A DNA stretch of 64,000 nucleotides, taken from Phoronis australis. Lineage: Eukaryota; Phoronida; Phoronidae. Shown here one piece after another: positions 11,194-22,544 of this stretch. The notes beneath the pieces were generated by a model that saw only the letters and a list, made by a program, of their open reading frames with translations, was not told where the DNA came from and did not search any database. Each line of letters opens with the position of its first letter. The stretch's first letter is position 1. The position numbers were made by a program, and so were the translations under genes. The stretch covers positions 11,044 to 75,043 of the forward strand of contig NMRA01000273.1 of the NCBI GenBank assembly GCA_002633005.1, in the 5' to 3' direction.

Positions 11194-11227
11194 AGAGCCG
11201 ATGTTTCTGAATAGTAAATATTGTCCT

Positions 11228-11466
11228 TTATTGAACAAGGCCTTCATCGTAACATCTCCTTTGATTGGAGTCGAAACACGACTCCTCAAAGTGGGCAGAA
11301 CACAGAGTGGTTCCGGACAGAATGGCTTGGTCCACGCTGAGTTCCCACACTCTCGTTCGGCGCACGAAGCGTTGCCACTACTTCGCAACTTTGGCGTCCT
11401 TCGGAACACCGAGACGTTCTCCGTCTGACTGCTGTTGCTGCAGCCTCCGCGAACACATCTTTTCAT
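11228..11466 (-). pseudogene. THAP zinc-finger domain relic 1
   Basis: The minus strand begins MKRCVRGGCSNSSQTENVSV, giving the C-x4-C pair and the loop of a THAP DNA-binding domain. After a frameshift near 11395 and an in-frame TAG it continues WQRFVRRTRVWELSVD and then LCSAHFEESCFDSNQRRC, the C..H pair and the conserved F of the THAP fold. It then stops with TAA at 11228. All four zinc ligands are recognisable, but one frameshift and one stop separate them. THAP domains occur in host regulators and in P-element-like transposases. Which of the two this came from is not visible. Confidence 0.7.
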
Positions 11467-11499
11467 CCCTCTACGAACCTTCTCGACGCTATATATAAT

Positions 11500-12728
11500 T
11501 TACTTTCACTTCACTCTATACACTTAGTTGCTGATCCAAACAGTGTGCCGAACGACTTGGGTTCAACCCATGACGTTGTACATAATTATTATTTTTTTCA
11601 ATTTTTACGTGTTTCTTTAAGAATTGTGCACTAAAGGCACTGAAATCAAGTAAGATATAATAATAAAATTTATTTTGAGGTACTAGAGTCATGTTGCGTA
11701 CTCTTTAAAATAGCATTGGTGTTTAGTTCCTTACGTAGGCCGGTCGTACCTAGGAACCAATATGGGTCGAAGCAATTTTTTTTTCGTTTTGATTTTTTTT
11801 CTCGTTTTGAAAAAGTACTTTGCTATCATCGGAAAGTTAGTGCATTCTACTCAGAAAAATCGAAAAAGTATCAAATTCGGGGCAAGCAGTGTAAAGATAT
11901 TGCAATTTTTGTGGCGAAATTTGGGTCACTTTGTTTGGATCGCATCGGCCATATTAGAGGACAGCGCCGGGGATAAGTTACGAGTTTAAAACTTTGTGTA
12001 AATTGTTTTTGCCAACAAATTACGGTGAAATTTAGTTAGACATATCTTTATTTACTATTCTGCACGATTCAACAGTGTTCACCAAATTTCAGCTTCGCAG
12101 TTGTTACTCATTAAGTGATAAATGTGCTCACAATTCCCGTTGGACTTCGTCTCATTTCTGGCGACACCGACAACATGGCGACTTTTGCTGAACTGAAAGG
12201 CATGTTAAATCGGCTACTTTGTAATTTGTGAAGATTTAACGTTGATACATTTTGACAAACGTTGCTACAAAAAAAAAATTTTCGTGTATTTTGTGCAAAT
12301 ATATAAGATATATTCGAATTATTTTACTGCGAATTTCCCATTCAGGTGATCTTACACTGAAGCTAAAAAAATAGTTGAAATAATTTTGAAATGTTTTTTG
12401 TTTGACTGTCAACTGCTGTTCAAGACTTGATTCGGTGTCACAAAATGATTCATATTTTTCTAAATTTTAAGTCTCAATTGCTTTCAAGTCATGTTTTGTA
12501 ACTTATTGCTTCTTAATTCAGGTTATCATGTCAACAATATGAATAATCTTAATGTGGGAAATAAGCTATGTTGGATTGTGAAGCTTCAAGCCTCCAATTC
12601 TTGTTCCTTGCAACTTCATATTTTTTTAATCATGCTTGTCAAATTCTGGTGCAAGGAAACACTATTCGGTCACCATGATAATAGTTACATTTAAGTCCAC
12701 TTTCATAACATGGAAACTTTTGCTGTTG
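11500..12728. other. No gene recognised
   Basis: AT-rich intergenic sequence with homopolymer runs (for example poly-T near 11778-11810 and poly-A near 12270). Short frames here have no recognisable features. Confidence 0.4.
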
Positions 12729-12945
12729 CATGCGCGCACCCATTTGGCAAAGTGGGCAAAAAGGTCCGCCCCCGAGAGACAAAAAGCCCGAGAAAATTGG
12801 ACAAAAGTCCACTAAAGAAGCGCAAACGTGCAATTTACAGTGGAGCACCCGTTTTTTTTAGTCCCCCCACTCTTTTTTTAGCAAAAGCCCCACATCGCCG
12901 GGAATTCGAGCCCCCCCCCCATATTGAAGGCTGGGTGCGTGCATG
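12729..12945 (+). mobile_element. GCGCGCACCCA inverted-repeat element, copy 1
   Basis: The left end is CATGCGCGCACCCA and the right end is the near-complement GGGTGCGTGCATG. The interior has GGGCAAAAAGGTCCGCC, then GACAAAAGTCCACTAAAGAA, then a run of C after GAG. The same order occurs at 51496-51769 and in the two nested copies at 23398-23901. No coding is seen. It is best described as a non-autonomous element of about 220-275 bp. Confidence 0.65.
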
Positions 12946-13079
12946 TGTTGAATAGTGTTTGTAATGCTAAATGTTGTAAAGTATTGTACATTTTAAGTTA
13001 CTTATTATGTTAAAAGTTTGAATCATTTTATGTTAATGAATAAAAATGATAACATTTTGCATTGGACTTGTCATACTTA

Positions 13080-13315
13080 TGGGCTCGAACGAGCCCCCTA
13101 TTTGGAGAAATGGAAAAAGGTCTGCCTCAGTCAGAGAAGCACGAATTCCGAAAAAAGTAGAAAATAAGACAATATTCCACTATAGAAGACAGGAAGTATC
13201 AAAATTTAGCGTCTGCAATTCATAGCTCTGAACATACCCAGTGAATCCTATAGTAAAAGATAGACATTCCCAAAAATTCCAGCCCCCCATTCAAAGTCTG
13301 GGACAATCTCTATTG
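13080..13315 (+). repeat. Diverged internal part of the GCGCGCACCCA element
   Basis: The core order is recognisable: GAGCCCCCTATTTGG, then AAAAAGGTCTGCCTCAG, then CAATTCATAGCTCTGA and finally CCAGCCCCCCATTCAAA. The terminal repeats are missing or mutated. Confidence 0.4.
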
Positions 13316-14002
13316 AAAGCCAGCAACTTTGCAGAGTTCGCCAGAAGTACCCAAGTTCTAAATAAACCTCGTTTAAGCGAGCGCTGTGGTCAGCGACCAG
13401 TTAGTCCTAAGGGTAGCCTTGGCGCAAAGCTGTATAGGCCTACATGTACTAACAAGCTGTATTTTGACGATAGTCTTCACTGGTAGCTGGTACTGAGGCT
13501 AGCTAAGATCTGCCGCGGCAGTCAGTGTGACACAGGACTAACCAGCCCGTAATTTCATGCAAGTGTCTGAAACTATCTTTGAATATATGCGGCATTTATG
13601 ATTTGAGCATTTTACTTCGACAAAACAGCTCGCAACCGCATGCATTTACCCTTCGCCAGTGTCTGGTCTCGATCGGCACCGGGTCCGATACGCTGCGGTC
13701 CCGAGTCTAGCAAAATAATTTCTGTCAAAATTTATTCGCAATATTTTTTCAGCAAATTCGATAAAATTGTCCGTATTTCGATTTTATTAAAATTAAGGCG
13801 CGCTGTTGATTATTTTATACCCGTTTGCAGGCTGGTAACAGGCACTCACACTGACGGCGTTTTCTTAGCCTGGGTTCCTGAATGAATTGTACTTCCGGGT
13901 TCGCGGCAAGTTCAAAATGGCGGTGGTTCTTCGGGTGCGCGAATCGTGAGTGGCGCGTTCATTTAAACTTTTTTCGAGTACGAATTGTGTATTAGCTATG
14001 GG

Positions 14003-15023
14003 CAGTGGCGGATCTAGGATGTCACAAGGGGGGGGCCAACATTTTGTCCAGCTGGAAGCATTTGCGCAAACTGAACTACGATTGTAGATGCGCATAACAC
14101 CGAATGGGGGGAGGTCGGGAGGGGGGTTTGCCCCCCTCCCGCCCAGGAAATTTTTCTGTTTTTACCTCTAAAAATCAAGCATTTTCCTTGATTCCTGAAG
14201 TATTATCCAAGAAAAAAAGGAAAAAAAAAACACGGAGAACGTGTCAAACAGGAAAAAAATGCAAGTGTCAAAGACTCGAACTCACGACCTAGAGGGTTGA
14301 GCACGCGTACGTTACCACTCCACCACCACGATTTAACTACAACTGATATACTAAAAGACTTACTTGTTTATGGGCCACAGCGTTTGCGCGCGTAACCTAC
14401 TTCTTTTTGTAATGCTTATTACACGTTTTATATTTTGTGCCATCAATTCTTAACAAATTTGTCGTATTTGAAATAGTCTTCAAATGCCCAAAAGACCAAA
14501 TCCATTTTTCGTGTTGGCAATAATGACGGGATTGCTTTGGAAACCGTCTTAAGATAAGGTTTGACAAAGAGAGTATTGCGAGTTTCTGAGTGATTCACTA
14601 AGGCTTCGATTAAAATTCACATCTTACCAGCAGCTTCTGTTTTTTCATCGCCACTCAGGTTCCATTTTCTTTAAAAAATGAAGTAAATTTTCTTCATTGC
14701 ACAGTGGAGCAGACGACGGAAACGGAGTCGTAGTGCACAGCGCCGCTGCCGGTCGCCTAGGATATGGCGGGAGATTCTATACTTAGCCATAGTTCCGTTA
14801 CGAACGCGCCGTGTTCCGAATTTGACACTTGAAATTGGATTTGAGCCCCCCCCCCCAACACTAAAACTGCACACATTTAAATCTTTTTTCATCCGTATAA
14901 TTTTAATTACCGGGGTTAATTAATAAACCCACCATTTCCCTACGCTCTTACTGTTTTATTTTTTTGCGGCAGCCAAGGGGGGGGGGGGGCCCGGGCCCCC
15001 TGGGCCCCCCCCCTAAATCCGCC
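14003..15023. mobile_element. 1-kb CAGTGGCGGATC element
   Basis: The left end CAGTGGCGGATCTAGGAT and the right end TAAATCCGCC are inverted and lie next to G-runs and C-runs. TATG follows the right end and also precedes the left end. The interior is AT-rich, contains a tRNA-like stretch (14265-14332) and no intact ORF. A shorter relative with the same ends and the same GACAGCCAA/GCAGCCAA plus G-run motif lies at 29102-29380. Confidence 0.5.
14265..14332 (-). repeat. tRNA-like segment, possible SINE head
   Basis: On the minus strand the order GTGGTGGAGTGGTAACG, GTGCTCAACC, then GAGTTCGAGTCTTTGAC looks like a D-arm with an A-box-like stretch, an anticodon region and a T-arm with a B-box (GTTCGAGTC). 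The acceptor stem does not close convincingly, so this is more likely a tRNA-derived SINE head or a tRNA pseudogene than a working tRNA. Confidence 0.45.
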
Positions 15024-16320
15024 TATGATGGGGTAGGTACTTCTTGGATCCTTATAACTTCCTCCAAGAATGTAATAAGGGTTAACAACGCGTGCGACCA
15101 GGTCTTTAAGCTTCACCCAGCTTTGGTAAAATTTAGCTTGCTTAAAATGTATTAAGTCAGGCCCGTGTTAAAATGTTTTAAGTCAGACACGTGTCAACAG
15201 TTATCTATAACTTGATCCGTTTGAAGAACACTGTGTCAAACTCTTTCATGAAAGTGACCTAAGACTCAGTTGAGGCGGAAATTTGGTGTAACGCTGCCAC
15301 TTGACAAATAAGAGTTTAGTCATGTAATTATTACACATCACTGCCTGACTTTCTACAATTTTTTTCTGTAACTGACCATTGTAACTACATTCTCAGATAC
15401 TCTATTTTTTGATAAAGTTAGTTGAAATTATTTTCCAGAAATAGTTATGTGGACCAATTATCTGTGGGCCGGTTGGAAATTCACCATGGTTGAATCGTTG
15501 CACGCATAATAGGCCTTTGAATTCCTACCTTGTCATGTCTGTTATCACTAATGATACGTACCTCCAACAATGTCATAAACTATGTGTGATGGCGAAAGAC
15601 CAAGGTGGACCCAAGATTCATTCACTAAGTCCAGTTCACCAGCAAGTACCTACATTCAATGGTTAAATAAGTTGAAATAGTGGGAGAAGTTGAAAAATTT
15701 CAGGGGCTTTGAGGAACTGAAATTGTTACTGTACAAATTCTGACATAGTCTATAAAGTTTGCACACTTAATTGAATTTTTGATTATGAAGATAAGGACAT
15801 AAGGCATTTCGGTGTTTTTCAAGTATTGGACATTGCGTTTTGTTCTGATCAACTGAGTCTGAAAATACATTTAGAAATTCATAAACTGTTGAAATGCACT
15901 GCCGACGCAAGCTTTCACAAATCGCCATAGTGAATAACCTGAACGTGAATAATCGTTTGTTGTTGATCGTAATCTTTTATCTTACGGCAACCATTATTGC
16001 CCATTTCTGAAATGCGTACAAGCTCTGACCAGGAGAATTAGTTTTTGTTGTCCGCAACTGGACATTTTACCATCGTTATCACAAAGATGGATGTGCTGCT
16101 TCATGAAATTAAATGTTTCGTATATATAACTCGAGGGTGGGCTGATGCTCATTTTCCATCCAGTCACCTGGACTGAATAAACAAAAAGCGGATTAAGTGT
16201 GATTAGGCATTATCCTATTGATTCGAAACCTTTACATTGTGACAGACCTAATGTCAAGTTTGACAAAAAGTGATCTAATACTTGATTTTCAAGAGCACAA
16301 TTTTAGTTATTTATTCTTAT
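15024..16320. other. No gene recognised
   Basis: AT-rich sequence. Apart from the 76-bp duplicate, no gene, RNA or element end is recognised. Confidence 0.4.
15525..15600 (+). repeat. 76-bp duplicate of a GALNT-intron sequence
   Basis: The 76 bases starting CTACCTTGTCATGTCTG match 59206-59281 with one visible mismatch, while the flanks on both sides are unrelated. No terminal structure is seen. Confidence 0.7.
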
Positions 16321-16327
16321 TTCATAC

Positions 16328-16567
16328 CTGCATGATTTTGACTGGCTTGACATTCAGTTTGGTCCAGGCATCTCTGTCAATATAAGCTTTAACCAAAGTT
16401 TTCACCATTCTAACTTCATGAGTATTGCGCCGATGTACTTCTCGCTTCCACATATCTTCTACTTTTTTCCATCCAAAAGTCGGCTTACCAATACCAAGCT
16501 GAAAAGCCTTAACTCTGTTTCCCTTCCTTTCTCTGCTGGCCAATAACTGATTTATCAGATTTTTCAT
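16328..16567 (-). CDS. Transposase-like exon (C-terminal part)
   Basis: An 80-codon exon bounded by a good acceptor (TTTTTTCAG/ATG) and donor (CATGCAG/GTATGA), phase 0 at both ends. The product reads MKNLINQLLASRE, then FGWKKVEDMW, then MVKTLVKAYIDRDAWTKLNV. This resembles the segment after the 'PHLLK' motif in P-element/THAP9-like transposases (W..I...Y ... L...H......KM.V). The adjacent catalytic segment is not found. It lies 1.5 kb downstream of the 18.1-18.6 kb exon on the same strand. The family call rests on pattern memory and needs a profile search. Confidence 0.45.
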
Positions 16568-18086
16568 CTGAAAAAATGTATCACATGCTTATCATACAAG
16601 AGTATAAACAATACACAATCATGTTTGGGGACTGTGCGCAGCTCTTTTCCAGTGTTGGTAATGCAATGGCATTTGTAGCAGAAACCTAACCTAACCCTGA
16701 ATAATGTGTTGTACAATATTTCACTGTAGCACACAAAACATATAGGAGCTGAACTGTCAGGAACTACATGTCAAATATCAGGGACTGTAAGAATTTAAAA
16801 TATGTACTAGAACTATGCAAATTTGGCTACAGTCAGAATCAGGGAAACAAACTGACAAGTGTGTGTGGCACGTTTTTTGCAAGCATGCTTGTGTGGCGCA
16901 TTAGCAGTGTGGGTATGTAGTGTTCAGGATACCTGCATGTTGACTGGTTCACTTGCAATAGATATAAAACATGCTTACCTCGTGTGTTGGACATATCACA
17001 AAGTAGATCTTGATATCTGGGAATACTGGGTTGGTAAACCAAGGACAAACTTGACCATTGCCAAATTGGAGTTTGTACCATTTAGAACTATACTATTCAC
17101 ATGAAACAACATGTTAGAGCAGCTGTAAAACAGTATTTAGTACAAGAACTGCAGACTTAGACTCATTGTTTTGGTGTCAATTTGTTCTTTACTTAGATGA
17201 TAATTAAGTGATTTCTGGCTTTAGTCATAGAATAGGAAATGCAAACATATCTGTTGCCCATAGCCAGCGAGATTGCCTTGGATCTCAAGCACATTGTTTA
17301 TTAACTCCTCAGTTATCCCAGCTTGTGAAGTGGAAGCATACTAAAGGTGTTGTTTGTTGACACGGTTTACAAACCACACAGATGCCTGACTGTACTGAAA
17401 TACTGTTTCCAGTCTGTTTTTGGTTTTCTGTGTTTATAAGTTTGCGCACATCTGTCTTAATCATGGAAAACATTCAAACTTTACAAATGGAATGTCTAAA
17501 ACAGGTTTTCGAATTTCTCAAGGGGCTCATGACCAATGTTATGCATATTTTGAACTAAGTCAAGCTGCCATTGAGCTCCCAGAGTTGTTGTTAGCAAGTG
17601 AAAAGGGACACCCATGCTTTTTTGCTTACTTTGCTTGGGCATCCAAAGCAACGTGTCCTAGCTAGGGTGTCTTACATTTGAGTTATGGTGTCTGCGTGGT
17701 AGCTCTAGATGAAGGCCCTCCCTAAAATCTCCCTTAGTTTATCCAACAAGACAAATTGCAAGACAAATTTCAAGAAGGTAAGTGGAAACAGGTTAGTTTA
17801 TGATACATAGGTCCTTCTTAACCAAAATAAATAACAGAGAACAAAATTTTTAAACAAATGAATTGTCACCGTATACCCACTATTTGTCAAAAACCTAACT
17901 TATAATATCAGAAGGAAAGCAAAATCCCACAGATGTCTTTGAGAAGTGTTAAACATTCTCAATTGGCAGGGAACAATGCTTATGTGAACACTAAACTGGT
18001 TTGCTCACTAATTATGGCAAATTCATTGCATCTTAATGCTGGTTTCAAAATAAAGGTGACCTCAATAAAACAATTTTTCCATACAT
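16568..18086. other. Probable intron or spacer between transposase-like exons
   Basis: AT-rich sequence between two minus-strand exons. I looked for a DPxHLLK-type segment on the minus strand and did not find one. Confidence 0.35.
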
Positions 18087-18088
18087 CT

Positions 18089-18590
18089 AAAAGGCATGCA
18101 AAGCATCAAAGAGACATGCTGTTGTAAACTGGCTGGTCATTGGAGATGCTGAGGAATAATATGGTCCTATCACATCAAATGGTGATGATAAGTCATGCCA
18201 CAGGAATTGTAGGAAGTACTGTGCTGCCTCTCTTTGCCCCTGCTTTGCATGATGGAAAAGATCTACCAGAGAAGGATATTCTTCCAAATTCATAGCTAGT
18301 CCAGAGATTTTCCCATTCATACAGTTCCAAATCACTTTACCGGTGACTTTAACCTCATCTAAGATAAGGACACCCTCACCCAATGGAACTGGCTCTCCTC
18401 TGTCTTTCATTGAAGTTTGCAGGGTCTTGTAATTCATAGTTTGATCCTTTATATAATCGTAATAAGGCCCTTCTGATTGAAGAAGTCCAGTAGTATACTG
18501 CTTTAATGAACTTTTGGAAGGAAGGTGGAAAATATCCCAGTTCCTCAGTGCATCGTATGCTCGCAGGGCTCCTAGAGTATATTGAAAGAG
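18089..18590 (-). pseudogene. Transposase-like exon with DDE-type core
   Basis: The minus frame follows an acceptor (ACATTTCAG/CTC) and reads GALRAYDALRNW, FHLPSKSSLKQYTTG, GEGVLILDEVKVTGKVIW and later FLWHDLSSPFDVIGPYY. The order 'LPS..TL..YT', 'ILDE.K' and 'FDVIGPY' fits P-element/THAP-type or related invertebrate transposases, where the D of LDE would be catalytic. The frame then hits TAG at 18089-18091 in the middle of a conserved-looking stretch (LHAF*MYGK), so the copy is probably dead or the real donor lies earlier. An open frame also extends upstream to 18749, but it lies past the acceptor and looks non-coding. Confidence 0.5.
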
Positions 18591-19689
18591 CTGAAATGTA
18601 TTATTAAAATTTAGAGATTTATCATTTTTGTCAAACTGCATAAGCAAAATACATAACTGCCTTAAGTTAGGTTCACCTGACAGTTCTATCCAAAAATATT
18701 TTATTACTCTTGTAGGATTGAGCTCTAATTTGTTTAAAGTAACTTGCAATTGATTTCTGAGCTTGGGAAAATTGTGAGCTTGTTATTGGTTAAGACAAAA
18801 TTCAGTGGATAATTGGGTCGTCCTTGAAGTTCATTGTGTGTCCCAAGATCGACCCAAGGAAAAGCAACTAAACTGTTCAACTTTCCCAAACTTAATACTT
18901 GACATAATTTGCAATATGAGTAAAGGATAAGCTGAGACCATTTTGATAGTGAATGGCAAAATACTTCCACTCCCATATTTCAGCAGTTGTTTAAGACTCA
19001 TCAAAGTAGTTCTTTCAAATTGCCCCCTTAGAAACCTACCTATTCGATATGTGGCCATATTCCATCTGTTTCCATGATGCCCTTCGCATGCGAATATAGA
19101 TGAAAAAGCATGGCAATTTCTCTCTTTTTAAATGAGGCAAATAAACATGGTATTAAGCTGATGTCCAACTTTAAGACTTCGGGAGCAGGCTCTTATACAG
19201 AGAAAGTATGCTTTGGAGGACCTGCCGCTCAGATGGGTGTCAGTTCATGTTCATATTCCGTAAGAAAGATCATTTTTCCAACGGATAGCTTTTTGTTACT
19301 TTACTCTACAAAAGGGCCTATTCTTGCAGGAAAAGTGCAGAATGGTTGCGTATTTCATTAAAATGTTTTGCTTAAAAAATAACATAGTCTAAAGTTGTTT
19401 ATTCAATTTCAGGAGAACAAAAGAACAGTTTGGAAAAGAATTGTAACATTTTCATATCAAATGGGTACCCTTAATTGCGCTTGCGTACTATATGAAGTGT
19501 GAGGGTTTATCTTCCCACAGTCTGAAAGGATATATTCTAGTCCCAGCTGAATATCTTATTAAAAGTAGCCAATTAATTGGAAACCTATGCCACACCCACT
19601 ACCATGTGCCGTGCATGAAGTCCTGTATATCTGAATTTGTGAGTTCAAGTGGAACTTACAGGCTAATTCCTTATCTCTGTGATAGCTTG

Positions 19690-19801
19690 GCCAAATTACT
19701 GAGGAACATAACGACAATGTGCATAAGAATTTGGTTGAAAGTTGTTCTAAGAACGAGTTTTGTGACGAAAATGTTCTGCCGCAAGTCACTGATCTGTGCC
19801 C
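19690..19801 (+). other. Possible small exon
   Basis: An exon-like stretch runs from GATAG/CTTGG to a good donor (CCCA/GTAAGT). It encodes about 37 codons with a protein-like composition (TEEHNDNVHKNLVESC, then DENVLPQVTDLCP). No family is recognised and no partner exon is found. The ends are approximate. Confidence 0.2.
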
Positions 19802-20467
19802 AGTAAGTATCATGACATGGTGCTGGGAAATTTCACTGCTATATGAGCCGGCGAGGTACCTCATTAGTGGAAAGGTCACCTGCTTGAAGAATGTTTTGTT
19901 TTCACACTTACAAGTTGTCAGTGAATACATGTGCATTTTGTTGATATTCAAAGAGCATTGCTGTTTAGTTCCTGTAATTCATTAGCACAGTTAGGAGCAT
20001 TCAAACTCATCTTTAAGAGGTTTAAGGAAATTTTGTGACCAGGATATTCATCAGAATTGGGTACTTGTGTCTCCATGAACCTATTTCAATAAGCCACCCA
20101 TTTGTTAATGTAAATTTTTTAAGTATTCCTTGTCTGTAAAAGAGTGACTCGTTTCAAAACCTGACTCAAAGGAGTGCTTGAATTCAATACCAGAGAGGCT
20201 TGCAGAATGAATTCCCACGAAGATTACACACTGAAAATAGCCATTTATTTCCTATTTAAAGCAATAAGGTATCCAATCAAAAGTCGAATTTTGAAAAATA
20301 GACCTATTATACAAAATTTGGAGTAAACCGTATCCTGCTTTCCTTTCAAGTCCAAAATCGACAAAGAACTTTCCCAATTCGATGCCAAAATTGGTGAAAA
20401 TTACAAAACGAGTCCTTGTTTAAGGCTTGGAATTTTCCGCGGAAACGTGGATTTCCGCTTTTTTCTT

Positions 20468-21127
20468 TTATTCCCTCCGCGTATTTTCGTTATATTTCCG
20501 CGGAAAAAATCGGTTTTGCCATATAATTATCGCGGCAAATTGGTTTCTCACCGCGGCGTTGCGCCTCATTTTGTACCATTTAGCACAATTTGTGGGTCTC
20601 AAGCATGTCCCTGGCCTGCTGTAATCTAACATTAGGTACTTTGGCAAAAATCGCACACAGCTACAAGCACTGTCGTAGTCGCATTTCTTTATTCCGCCAC
20701 AGTATGCATAATCGGAAGTTAGTTTCGCCAGGTGCTCTTCCAAATTGATCCACATCAGCTGTTCACCATTAAATACATCAAATTCCTCGCCAAGAACATT
20801 TCCGTCAACACAAAACGCTCCTTTGCAATTCTTCAAAATTCGTATATGCGCTTGCGTCGAAGGACCCGTACTCGCCGTGGCTGGAATGTCGGCAGCCACA
20901 CGACTAATTTCCACAGCTATCTCCTGTTGAAATTCTCCATACTTCAACATTCTTGTTTGAAGGTGCTGATAATTGCTTTCAATGGATTTCATAATAATAG
21001 ACAAATGAAAGCGCTCCGAGGAGCGAACCTTGGCGAAATTAACCAAAAAGATGACGATAAAGATGATGACGAAGATGACGAATATGACGACGATGGTGAA
21101 CAAAAGAAGTATTAATAACATACACAT
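20468..21127 (-). CDS. Possible single-exon membrane protein, unrecognised
   Basis: A 219-codon frame. The first 33 residues are almost all Val, Ile, Leu and Phe and would form a membrane anchor with no charged residue until LVNFAKV. They are encoded by the GAT/GAC repeat read on the minus strand, so this anchor may be an accident of the repeat. Residues about 35-170 have mixed composition with several Cys (NCKGAFCVDGN, YAYCGGIKKCDYDSACSC) and look like a lumenal or extracellular domain. The last 45 residues run into a palindromic CCGCGGAAA-rich repeat and are probably not native. No family is recognised. Confidence 0.35.
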   Translation of the reverse strand: MCMLLILLLFTIVVIFVIFVIIFIVIFLVNFAKVRSSERFHLSIIMKSIESNYQHLQTRMLKYGEFQQEIAVEISRVAADIPATASTGPSTQAHIRILKNCKGAFCVDGNVLGEEFDVFNGEQLMWINLEEHLAKLTSDYAYCGGIKKCDYDSACSCVRFLPKYLMLDYSRPGTCLRPTNCAKWYKMRRNAAVRNQFAAIIIWQNRFFPRKYNENTRRE

Positions 21128-21340
21128 GACGAACGTAGAAGTCCGAAATCAGTAAGAAAAAGGCTACAGTCTTGTGCGACACTTGGCGAAATTAACGGAA
21201 AAGACAACGACGGAGATGATGACGAAGATGATGACGATGACGACGAATATGATGATGGTGGTGGCGATGATGAACAACATCCCAACATTCATATGACGAA
21301 CTTAGATGTCATAAATCAATAAGAAATAGGCTACAGTCTA
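21029..21340. repeat. Two tandem 155-bp units with GAT/GAC runs
   Basis: The block CTTGGCGAAATTAAC ... GAY-triplet run ... CATATGACGAA/CACATGACGAA ... AGGCTACAGTC occurs twice in direct order (about 21029-21170 and 21183-21340). The triplet run in each is a diverged GAT/GAC microsatellite. Confidence 0.7.
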
Positions 21341-21699
21341 GTTGAATAGAAGATATACCAACATCAATGCAGCAAGAGCGCTCAACAAAGGAACAGCGTT
21401 ATCAGAAAATCTCAAATAACTCGAAAAGTAGACGTCCTAGCGAAAAATGGAAAACATCTTCTGAAAGCCCGTTCAAAAGTCTATCTAAACTGATGGTATC
21501 GCCTAATTCCGTAAATTTTTTGGAAAAAAATGAAATTTTGCTTATTTTTTAAGAAATTCAAAGTCAAATAACTCGAAAACGTTAAGTCTGAGAAAAAAAT
21601 TCATTTGAAAGAGTATATCCTAGAGAATCCACATGCAAAAATTCACGTCATTTTCTTCACCCGTTTAAATGGCACTTACGTACGACTGAAAATAGGTCA

Positions 21700-22110
21700 A
21701 CATGCACAAGATCCGCCATCTTGAAAGCAACTTCCGGTTTTTTGGATTGATATAATAGCATTTTACAAAAAACTAATATCCGTAAAACTTCAAAGGAATT
21801 GACCTTATAATGCGCCCTCTACAGGAGAAAACGTTTTTAGGCCAAAATTGAGGTGCGCATGCGCGATCGCCGATATTTCCGCCATCTTTAACCGGAAGTA
21901 AACAATTTCCGGTATGCTTGTAGCAAACTTCCGGTCCACTTACTGTGCTGATTCTTAGCCTTTTACGTAAAAAATTGTAGCCTCCAGAAGCATTTGAACC
22001 TTTAAATGAAAACAAAATGGCCGCCAAAGCCGCCATCTTGGATCCGATTTTGACGAAAAACAATAGGCTTCCAGTACTTCCGGAAGTACGTATTATGTGA
22101 TGATCGGACG
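21700..22110. promoter_or_regulatory. Cluster of CCGCCATCTT and ACTTCCGG motifs
   Basis: Within 400 bp there are several CCGCCAT(C)TT motifs (YY1-like; near 21715, 21882 and 22031, plus a reverse copy near 22018) and several TTCCGG/CCGGAAGT motifs (ETS-like; near 21731, 21892, 21908, 21929 and 22079). They may mark a TATA-less promoter or an element with promoter-like content. No first exon with a clear donor is seen beside them. Confidence 0.3.
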
Positions 22111-22544
22111 AAAATTGCGACCTGTATCGTGCGAACAAACAAAAAAAAACTTAGTGTCAGAGCAATATACTTGGCGAAATTTATTTCGCCAAGTAACAAG
22201 TAAAAATCGGAGTTATCACACAGGCTCGCTGGCCTGCTGCCTTCCAGTTTCACCCTGCTAAAGCCGACGTGCGCAATAGCCGAATTAGCTGAGTACATTG
22301 GTGGTCACGCGCCGGGTTACAGGCCCATGAGGCAAGTTGCAGCAACAAATTCATTACATATCCATACACCCTTTTACACGCACAATTTATCGTGTAACAC
22401 TGCCCCTGTATTTCTTAAACTTTAATTTAGTGCTCGAGCTATTCGACGAGTGCATGTTGAAACACAACATTGACGTTACACTTCCGATGGAGCCCTCGCA
22501 GCAGCAGTGCTGCAGTGGGGCGTTGGCGCACGTAGGCGCAGCCA

